This document shows positions 1-4,558 of a DNA stretch of 6,586 nt, one piece after another (within the stretch, counting starts at the first letter, position 1; each line of letters opens with the position of its first letter). Source of the DNA: Oscillospiraceae bacterium (lineage in GTDB: Bacteria; Bacillota_A; Clostridia; Oscillospirales; WRJC01). A program made the position numbers and the translations under genes. The stretch covers positions 1 to 6,586 of the forward strand of contig WQXD01000214.1 of NCBI GenBank assembly GCA_009785015.1. The letters are read 5' to 3'. The notes under the pieces were generated by a model, which saw only the letters and a program-made list of their open reading frames with translations, had not been told where the DNA came from and ran no database searches.

Positions 1-706
1 ACGCATTGTGACACTCCTCGCATAGTGTTATCAGATTGTTTGGCGCGTCTCCGCCCGTTTTCCGGCTCTCGATATGGTGGACGTTCAGTATCTTGTTTGC
101 GCAGCCTTTTTTGCCTTGGCATTTGTGCCCGTCACGGTACAACACATATTCACGCACATTCCAGAAATCAAGCTGATTGCCTTGCTGATACTCCGCGCCG
201 CTTATCTCCGGGTTCTTGATTTTCTGTATGTCGAACGCCGCCGCTTCTATTACTATTTTGCTTATTGGCAATATTTTGCACACGCTCGCTATTATTTTCA
301 AGTGGCTTTCGATTTTTTGCCGTATACTCGGCGCTATCCACCCGCGCTTCTTCGCTTTTACCCTGTTTTGAAACCGTGGTTTTCTGTACCGCCTCTTTCG
401 CTTGCGCCTCGCCCGCCGATATTCTAACCTTGTCGCTATTAATTCCGCTATGTCGTCTCTCTGCTCTGTTTCGGAACTGTACACCTCTTCTGCTTCTGTC
501 GTCGCCGAGGCGCCGACCGTCTTGCTCCCCGCGTCTATCCCTAACGTTATCGGCTGCGTGTATTCCTTCGTTTCTACCATCAACCGAATCGTAAACGGCG
601 TTCGCTGCTCTACTTTCGCTTTCCCGTCCCTTAACATTTTTCGCGCCCTGCCCGGCTTCGTCGGCATTAACGCTTTGCCGCTTTTGCTTATCACGTATAC
701 TTTCAC
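1..706 (-). CDS. iscB: IscB RNA-guided nuclease, 5' part (C-terminus off left edge)
   Basis: This is the N-terminal 235 codons of an IscB, the nuclease of OMEGA systems, which cuts double-stranded DNA under direction of an omega RNA. Reading down from GTG at 706-704, the frame is open to the window edge. Visible in order: a PLMP-like N-terminal domain (KALMPTKPGRAR, residues 11-22); RuvC-I LGIDAGSKTVG with catalytic Asp58; an arginine-rich bridge helix at about 93-115; RuvC-II IVIEAAAFD with Glu154; and an HNH domain with zinc cysteines C196/C202 and C229/C232, catalytic-type VHHI (H210/H211), Asn224 and His233. RuvC-III and the C-terminal domain would lie beyond the edge (family proteins are about 400-500 residues). 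All expected catalytic residues in the visible part are intact, so the gene looks functional. The GTG is chosen because AAAGGAG (722-716) lies 9 nt upstream and the protein begins as relatives do (xKVYVISKSGKAL). Cas9 is excluded by the PLMP start and compact spacing; TnpB/IsrB are excluded by the HNH insertion. No TnpA transposase is visible here. Confidence 0.95.
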   Translation of the reverse strand, partial: MKVYVISKSGKALMPTKPGRARKMLRDGKAKVEQRTPFTIRLMVETKEYTQPITLGIDAGSKTVGASATTEAEEVYSSETEQRDDIAELIATRLEYRRARRKRKRRYRKPRFQNRVKAKKRGWIAPSIRQKIESHLKIIASVCKILPISKIVIEAAAFDIQKIKNPEISGAEYQQGNQLDFWNVREYVLYRDGHKCQGKKGCANKILNVHHIESRKTGGDAPNNLITLCEECHNA

Positions 707-715
707 TGTATAATT

Positions 716-722
716 CTCCTTT
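716..722 (-). promoter_or_regulatory. Ribosome binding site of iscB
   Basis: AAAGGAG on the minus strand lies 9 nt before the GTG start of iscB and fixes that start. It sits at the 3' edge of the structured omega-RNA-like leader, so RNA folding could affect translation. Confidence 0.8.
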
Positions 723-963
723 CAGAGTTAGTTGCCCATCCTCAATGTTATTACAAGGTTTTCACGCGCAACACTCTCCCTACCCTTCAGGACTGTTTAA
801 TCACGCGCCGCAGTGTTGCAGACTTGAGCATACATCCGCAAGTGCCTATATATATTCTTGTATAACGTAGCCTCTCCTGGCTTAGAGTAGTCAACCTGAC
901 TTACCGTTTTCGCCGCAAGCCCCATACTTTAGTTGTGGGTTGTTGACGTTTTTTGCCCCGCTT
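721..963 (-). ncRNA. HEARO / omega RNA upstream of iscB, with 5' guide
   Basis: This leader sits directly upstream of iscB on the same strand, where the omega RNA (the HEARO motif) of IscB loci is located; the RNA directs the nuclease to its target. In RNA orientation: a 6-bp closing stem GTCAAC (947-942) with GTTGAC (895-890), enclosing smaller hairpins CCCA(939-936)/TGGG(924-921) and CTTGC(919-915)/GTAAG(904-900). Next comes a hairpin AGCC(882-879)/GGCT(872-869). Then an 8-bp perfect long-range stem GCAACACT(819-812)/AGTGTTGC(775-768), extendable by a G-U pair, encloses about 36 nt. The first stem bordered by the guide resembles the P1 organisation of characterised IscB omega RNAs. The guide is predicted at about 948-963. 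The exact 5' and 3' ends cannot be read from sequence. Structures were found by eye, not by covariance. Confidence 0.85.
948..963 (-). other. Predicted omega RNA guide / mobile-element boundary
   Basis: In IscB loci the guide is the roughly 16 nt just 5' of the scaffold, and it lies at or outside the end of the transposon, so it is taken from the insertion-site flank. Here that segment reads aagcggggcaaaaaac, ending directly before stem GTCAAC (947). The element's end on this side should be near 947. The exact boundary is inferred by analogy; no target-site duplication is expected for this transposon type, so none can confirm it. Confidence 0.5.
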
Positions 964-1182
964 TCTTTAGTTTTTTATATATTTTTTATTTACATCAATT
1001 TTCCAGATAAAAGAGGCGCTTGAGCCCCCTTCAGCGCGCAGCGCGGTGTGAAGGGGGTGGCACGAAGTGACGGGGGTTGGGCGTTGTATGTTTTTTCGCT
1101 TTTCTTTTGCACTGTCTTGAAAATTATTATACGCCATTTTTAAAATAAAATCAAGGTTTTGCAAATCAAAAATAAAAATATG
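964..1182. other. Intergenic stretch, AT-rich with an embedded GC palindrome
   Basis: No convincing gene. The segment 964-1010 is nearly all A/T and lies upstream of the omega RNA on the minus strand, so it probably carries the promoter for that transcript, but I cannot pick clear -35/-10 boxes with proper spacing. The REP-like element (about 1020-1082) is described separately. The segment 1085-1182 is again AT-rich and shows nothing recognisable. Confidence 0.5.
1022..1082. repeat. REP-like GC-rich palindromic element
   Basis: A 9-bp perfect inverted repeat, CCCCCTTCA (1025-1033) and TGAAGGGGG (1049-1057), encloses an alternating GCGC core that itself can form a 4-bp hairpin (1034-1044). 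It is followed by a small CAC-GAA-GTG hairpin (1061-1069) and a second GGGGG run (1072-1076) that could compete for the CCCCC arm. The abrupt GC-rich island in AT-rich DNA, and the style of the sequence, resemble dispersed palindromic repeats common between genes in Clostridia genomes. Only one copy is in this window, so its repetitive nature is inferred. It could also act as a transcription-blocking hairpin. Confidence 0.6.
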
Positions 1183-1211
1183 TTGCATAATTTATGAGAA
1201 AGCTGTATAAT
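1183..1211 (+). promoter_or_regulatory. Sigma-70-type promoter for the 1272-1820 gene
   Basis: TTGCAT (1183-1188) and a perfect TATAAT (1206-1211) are separated by exactly 17 bp. The expected start of transcription is near 1218, giving a leader of about 54 nt before the ATG at 1272. It is the best promoter match in the window. Confidence 0.7.
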
Positions 1212-1231
1212 ATGATTATTTGGATAATGAG

Positions 1232-1241
1232 CCGGATCCGG
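1232..1241. promoter_or_regulatory. Palindrome in the 5' leader, possible operator
   Basis: CCGGATCCGG is a perfect 10-bp palindrome about 20 bp downstream of the -10 box and inside the predicted leader. Its position suits a repressor site, but a 10-bp palindrome can occur by chance and no second copy is seen. Confidence 0.3.
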
Positions 1242-1271
1242 TTAAATTGAAATGGAATTGTTGAGTGAAAA

Positions 1272-1820
1272 ATGGATATAACGCACGAGATAAATTTACA
1301 GACTCTGGTACCGGCGTCGAACCGCAAAGACAGGCCGGTGACGGACGCCAACAGAAAACAGAAAGCGGTTTTCTCAAACGGCGAACTCATAATCCGCGCC
1401 ACCGGCGATCTCGAATGTATGCAGACGCCGGAAAAATACCCGTTTCCTCTGCGAATCGATATGACCGCCAAAACGGACGGCAGCAATATCCGCCTGTACT
1501 ACAACGAAGGCAAAATTATTCTAAACTGGGAAATAAACAAAGACGATTTGCGAATACATGACATATTGACGGGAAAAGGCTGCGGGAAGTACGGAGGCGG
1601 GCGCATACCCGAGAATGAATACGTCGATATTACATGGATTATCGACAGAAGCGAGATGTTGGTTCTGGTGAACGAAGAGCTGCGTCATATAGAAGACGAT
1701 CTGCCGTATATGACTTCGCGCGCCGTCACGCATGGCAAAAAGGTATGCGAGCCGGTCAGAATTTCCGCCGCGCATGGAAGCACGGTCACTGTCAAGTCGC
1801 TCTCGGTAACCGAGTTGTAA
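1272..1820 (+). CDS. Hypothetical protein, beta-sandwich (LamG/ConA-like) style, 182 aa
   Basis: I cannot assign a function. The protein has no signal peptide and no membrane segment, so it is probably cytoplasmic. It is dominated by predicted beta strands alternating with turns: AVFSNGELIIRATG (32-45), FPLRIDMTAKT (58-68), NIRLYYNEGKIILNWE (72-87), and VDITWIIDRSEMLVLVNEELRHI (118-140), ending with STVTVKSLSVTEL. The pattern 'property described, strand, VNGELR-like turn' recalls concanavalin/LamG-like domains. From memory, similar segments occur as C-terminal domains of some clostridial AraC-type regulators, so this may be a stand-alone or N-terminally lost version; that is an inference. The ATG is the first start after an in-frame TGA at 1266-1268, so the frame cannot extend upstream. 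The Shine-Dalgarno is weak (GAGTG, 4 nt before ATG), although the promoter 60 bp upstream is good. It converges with the HAD gene, 62 bp apart. Confidence 0.8.
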   Translation: MDITHEINLQTLVPASNRKDRPVTDANRKQKAVFSNGELIIRATGDLECMQTPEKYPFPLRIDMTAKTDGSNIRLYYNEGKIILNWEINKDDLRIHDILTGKGCGKYGGGRIPENEYVDITWIIDRSEMLVLVNEELRHIEDDLPYMTSRAVTHGKKVCEPVRISAAHGSTVTVKSLSVTEL

Positions 1821-1882
1821 TTTTAAAAATAAAGCAGTATATATCCGGCTTCCGCAACGAAACAATCTTGCCTCCGTTAAAA

Positions 1883-2485
1883 TTATATCAAATCAAGCAG
1901 CCCCAACTTCTCTTTCAAATCCTCAAAGCCGGTAACCCTATATGCGTTCATGCCGGCTTTTAACGCGGCCCGTATGTTTTCTTCATTGTCGTCGAAAAAA
2001 ATAATCTCGTCTGGCCGGCAGCCGAGTTTTTCGATCACATATGTATATATTGCAAGCTCCGGCTTTAGAAGGCCTATCTCATACGACAAAAAACTATGCC
2101 GAAAATATTTGTCTATCGAAATCCTCTCGCGCAAACTCGTCCAATGCGCTATGCTCGTATTCGATAAGCACGCGAGCGTATATTTCGGCGCCAATTCCCG
2201 TAAAAGCTCTGCGGCGTTTGGAAAAAAATCTTTCGCATACAGAGGATACTCGCCGATAAAATCATCGGGAGATATATCCATGTCAAGTTCTCTGACGACG
2301 CCCTCCGCGAATGTTTCCGTGCTGCACTTACCGCTCTCGTACAGCCGGACATATTCGGAATAAGACCAGCGTTTTGAAAGCTCGTCATGCGTTATTTTGC
2401 CGCCCATCAATTCTATCAGCCTTTTGACTCCCGCAAGTTCCACCAATACGCCGCCTATGTCAAACAAAATGACTTTCACATTCAT
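1883..2485 (-). CDS. HAD-superfamily subfamily IA hydrolase, 200 aa
   Basis: This is a soluble phosphatase-like protein of the haloacid dehalogenase superfamily, which acts through an aspartyl-phosphate intermediate; the substrate cannot be told. Motif I is VILFDIGGVLV with nucleophile Asp9, motif II is LSNTS (Ser108), motif III is Lys141 in GLLKPE, and motif IV is IFFDDNEEN (Asp165/Asp166). The helical cap lies between about 15 and 85, as in subfamily IA. The usual second catalytic Asp, two residues after the nucleophile, is Gly11, as in the YihX-like glucose-1-phosphatase and epoxide-hydrolase-N-terminal style (DxGxV) subgroup. I choose ATG 2485-2483 because MNVKVILFD is the normal family start and an AAGGA-type site precedes it. 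A TTG at 2506 would add seven residues but lacks its own ribosome site. The gene starts 24 bp after the ParB-like gene's stop and is surely co-transcribed with it. No clear terminator follows. Confidence 0.9.
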   Translation of the reverse strand: MNVKVILFDIGGVLVELAGVKRLIELMGGKITHDELSKRWSYSEYVRLYESGKCSTETFAEGVVRELDMDISPDDFIGEYPLYAKDFFPNAAELLRELAPKYTLACLSNTSIAHWTSLRERISIDKYFRHSFLSYEIGLLKPELAIYTYVIEKLGCRPDEIIFFDDNEENIRAALKAGMNAYRVTGFEDLKEKLGLLDLI

Positions 2486-2509
2486 ATCGTTTATTTTCCT
2501 TTCCAATGA

Positions 2510-2950
2510 TCAATCATGGTCAAATTTATCCGCTGTCCTCCATAAAATCACCCAATATTCTTTTACACCGAGCATTTTTAAGGCTTCCAATCTGTGATTG
2601 CCGTCGCTGAGTTCATATACCGCATCGTCGTTATTTATAATCAGCGGCGGCATATCCCAGTTGCCCGCCCTGTATCGTTCTTGTATTCCGCCCGTATTGA
2701 ACCAAAACCATTTTATCTGCTCTGTATCATCTTCGCGAATGCGAAATTTCATGTCCGGTTCGGGCCCGTAGCTTCGCTTAAATAAATCGAGGTTCATCAA
2801 TTTCGGTCCTTCGTATTCCCTTGGCTCAAGTTTTAATCCGTCCGCAAGCCCTTTGTTATCGCCTTCGCCGCAAAGATATTCCTGCAACCATTCTTCTATT
2901 CTATTTTGGCGGCCATATTCAACAGCCGACTCTAATGTGGCTTCGTACAT
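2510..2950 (-). CDS. ParB/sulfiredoxin-superfamily-like protein, 146 aa
   Basis: The C-terminal half carries the hallmark VYELSDGNHRLEALKMLGV (residues 111-129), with the DGNHR-x-EAL core of the ParB N-terminal/sulfiredoxin-like fold, preceded by the strand PPLIINN (101-107) and followed by YWVILW (132-137). In ParB relatives this box binds or hydrolyses a nucleotide. The N-terminal 100 residues are charged and helical and not recognised. No helix-turn-helix DNA-binding domain follows, so this is unlikely to be a chromosome-partition ParB; stand-alone proteins of this kind are often of unknown function. The ATG at 2950 has GAGGGG (2963-2958) 7 nt upstream. It is the first gene of an operon with the HAD phosphatase, behind the promoter at 2986-3014, and is divergent from the AraC-type gene. 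The superfamily assignment is good; the role is unknown. Confidence 0.85.
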   Translation of the reverse strand: MYEATLESAVEYGRQNRIEEWLQEYLCGEGDNKGLADGLKLEPREYEGPKLMNLDLFKRSYGPEPDMKFRIREDDTEQIKWFWFNTGGIQERYRAGNWDMPPLIINNDDAVYELSDGNHRLEALKMLGVKEYWVILWRTADKFDHD

Positions 2951-2985
2951 ATATACCCCTCTTTACAAGTAAAATATCTATAAAG

Positions 2986-3014
2986 ATAATATCACAAAAA
3001 GGGCCGAAAATCAA
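2986..3014 (-). promoter_or_regulatory. Promoter of the ParB-like/HAD operon
   Basis: On the minus strand TTGATT (3014-3009) and TATTAT (2991-2986) are 17 bp apart, followed about 35 bp later by the ATG at 2950. This is a 4/6 plus 5/6 match to the vegetative consensus. Confidence 0.6.
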
Positions 3015-3019
3015 GCTGA

Positions 3020-3072
3020 AAATCATTTGTAATCAATTTTTCCGAAAGACAAATCATCGTAAAAAAAGACAA
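3020..3072. promoter_or_regulatory. Candidate operator region with two direct-repeat pairs
   Basis: AAATCAT occurs at 3020-3026 and 3051-3057 (31 bp apart, both followed within two bases by GTAA). AAAGACAA occurs at 3045-3052 and 3065-3072 (20 bp apart). Spacings close to three and two helical turns are what AraC-family proteins use. The second AAAGACAA ends about 21 bp before the -10 of the AraC-type gene, overlapping its -35 area. This is suggestive only; the DNA is AT-rich. Confidence 0.35.
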
Positions 3073-3090
3073 GCAGTGTTTTATTTTTTT

Positions 3091-3099
3091 TGTTATACT
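3091..3099 (+). promoter_or_regulatory. Extended -10 promoter of the AraC-type gene
   Basis: TGTTATACT has the TGn extension directly before the -10 hexamer TATACT (3094-3099). No good -35 hexamer is present at 17 bp, which is typical for extended -10 or activator-dependent promoters. The leader to the TTG start would be only about 15 nt, just enough to include the ribosome site. Confidence 0.45.
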
Positions 3100-3105
3100 G
3101 TATCC

Positions 3106-3111
3106 GGGAGG
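3106..3111 (+). promoter_or_regulatory. Ribosome binding site deciding the TTG start at 3120
   Basis: GGGAGG lies 8 nt before TTG 3120-3122. The other upstream start, TTG at 3090, has no ribosome site and would read through this one, so the 3120 start is preferred. Confidence 0.75.
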
Positions 3112-3119
3112 CGAAATTT

Positions 3120-4445
3120 TTGATTTGGATAGACAAAATAAACGAAGCCATAGATTATATCGAGCATAATCTGTTCGAGCCGCTCAATATTGAAACCGTC
3201 GGCAAGGCGATAAACTACGCCCCGTCGTCTTTTTCGAATATTTTCAGCGCGGTCGTCGGGTATTCCGTGGGCGAATATATCCGCTTCAGGCGTTTATCCG
3301 AAGCGGCAAAACAACTCATAAAAGAAAATGCCTCAGTCACGGATACGGCGTTTATGTGCGGTTATGATACGGCGGAATCCTTTTCAAAGGCGTTCAAGCG
3401 TCTTTTCGGCGATACTCCGTCGCAGTTTGCCGAATCAAAATCAAAGCACCGCAAATTCGCCCCCATAAAGATTAATTTTGATTTACAGGGAGGATTTGGC
3501 ATGACACGCAATTTAATACCGGGATTGCAAAAAGTGGACTGGTCGGATACGGCAAGGCAAAGCGAGTACGTCAACAGCGTTGTTTCCGCATTGAACAAAC
3601 TCGGCGAAAACACAGACTATGATTATGTATGCGCCGTTTCCGGCAGCGCGTTTATGACTGCGTTTTCAAAGGAAGGCTGGGATTTCGGCAATCACAGCGC
3701 GAAAAATATGCCTATTATACACGAACACACGTTTAAAATGTTCGGATATGATATAAGGCGGTATTCCAAAAGCGATTTTGAAACGGACAGCCGGCTTATC
3801 ATGGACAGCATTGACAAGGGTATGCCGGCAATCGCCGAAGGAGTGATAAACTGCTCCAACGAATGCTTGATTTCCGGCTATGACAACGACGGCGCGGTTC
3901 TGCTCGGCTATAACCCGTTTATGTATATCGGCGACGATCACGAAGAGGCGCACGACGACACCGGTTATTTCCGCAAAACCGGCTGGCACGGCAACATGGA
4001 AAATTTTATCATCATAGGCGATAAAACCGAAAAGCCGTCAAAGGAAGCCGTATTTGCCGAGACTTTAAAGCTTGTCAAGCGCCTTATTTCCGAAGAGCCC
4101 CTTGTTGTAACGCATCACAACGGGACCGCCGCGCATAAAGCGTTCGCAAACGCCCTTATGACCTATAACTGGGAAAACAATTTCGAGCCGTACATGTGCG
4201 TGATGTGTACATATAAATTATACTTGGACAGACGCTATGCCGTGAAGTTTTTCGAAGATAACGGTCGGGGCGACTTGGCCGGTATATATAAAAAAATCGC
4301 CGAACTGTGCGTCACACTCGGCGAAATCATCCCGCAGGATTTTTCGGCGGGGGATATGTTCGCCGATAAAGCGGCCTTAAAACCGTACTGCGATGTATTG
4401 CTGCAGATAAGCGAGACAGAAAAGCAAGCGCTTTCCCTGTTATAA
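3120..4445 (+). CDS. AraC-type HTH regulator fused to a BtrH_N/C39-like domain, 441 aa
   Basis: Residues 1-105 form an AraC/XylS-type double helix-turn-helix: IDYIEHNLFEPLNIETVG, the first recognition-helix region YAPSSFSNIFSAVVGYSVGEYIRFRRL, and the second TDTAFMCGYDTAESFSKAFKRLFGDTPSQF. The DNA-binding domain is N-terminal, the reverse of classical AraC. After a basic linker (105-125), a domain of about 310 residues follows, with YDYVCAVSGSAFMTAF (167-182), WDFGNHSAKNM (187-197), LISGYDNDGAVLLGYNPF (250-267) and HGNMENFIIIG (290-300). I compare it to the BtrH_N/C39-like papain fold by these spaced landmarks; this is from memory and moderately sure. An active-site triad is not obvious, so it may be a ligand-sensing rather than a proteolytic domain. 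The start is TTG at 3120, set by GGGAGG. The gene is divergent from the ParB-like/HAD operon and may control it and itself. The HTH call is firm; the C-terminal function is unknown. Confidence 0.9.
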   Translation: MIWIDKINEAIDYIEHNLFEPLNIETVGKAINYAPSSFSNIFSAVVGYSVGEYIRFRRLSEAAKQLIKENASVTDTAFMCGYDTAESFSKAFKRLFGDTPSQFAESKSKHRKFAPIKINFDLQGGFGMTRNLIPGLQKVDWSDTARQSEYVNSVVSALNKLGENTDYDYVCAVSGSAFMTAFSKEGWDFGNHSAKNMPIIHEHTFKMFGYDIRRYSKSDFETDSRLIMDSIDKGMPAIAEGVINCSNECLISGYDNDGAVLLGYNPFMYIGDDHEEAHDDTGYFRKTGWHGNMENFIIIGDKTEKPSKEAVFAETLKLVKRLISEEPLVVTHHNGTAAHKAFANALMTYNWENNFEPYMCVMCTYKLYLDRRYAVKFFEDNGRGDLAGIYKKIAELCVTLGEIIPQDFSAGDMFADKAALKPYCDVLLQISETEKQALSLL

Positions 4446-4471
4446 CGGGCAAAATTAGTCGCAGATATTCG

Positions 4472-4490
4472 ATGAACGGTTCATTTTTTT
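4472..4490 (+). terminator. Possible terminator after the AraC-type gene
   Basis: ATGAA (4472-4476), loop CGG and TTCAT (4480-4484) are followed by six Ts. The stem is short and AT-rich, so it would be weak. A second hairpin, TTGCT (4531-4535)/AGCAA (4543-4547), strengthened by GCC (4521-4523)/GGC (4548-4550) and ending in seven Ts (4554-4560), may be the main stop. The two together separate this gene from the convergent ATPase gene. Confidence 0.4.
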
Positions 4491-4558
4491 AAAAATATTT
4501 TTATATGAATGCGATATTTTGCCCTGTTGATTGCTTTTGAATAGCAAGGCCGATTTTT

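Noticed and set aside
74..713. Long plus-strand open frames (74-427, 265-594, 402-713)
   Set aside because: They are antisense shadows of iscB; the minus-strand reading shows all IscB motifs with a ribosome site, while the plus-strand frames have no recognisable protein features.
716..1082. CRISPR array or tracrRNA near the IscB gene
   Set aside because: No regularly spaced direct repeats exist; the structure is a single-copy leader, as expected for an omega RNA rather than a CRISPR locus.
967..1188. 73-codon minus-strand frame upstream of the omega RNA
   Set aside because: It translates straight through the REP-like palindrome and AT-rich DNA, has low-complexity composition and no ribosome site; such spurious frames commonly arise from repeats.
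1925..1960. AAAGCCGG / CCGGCTTT inverted repeat as a terminator for the 1272-1820 gene
   Set aside because: The 8-bp stem is perfect, but the loop is 20 nt, only four Ts follow, and it lies in the conserved C-terminal coding part of the HAD gene, so codon constraint explains it as well.
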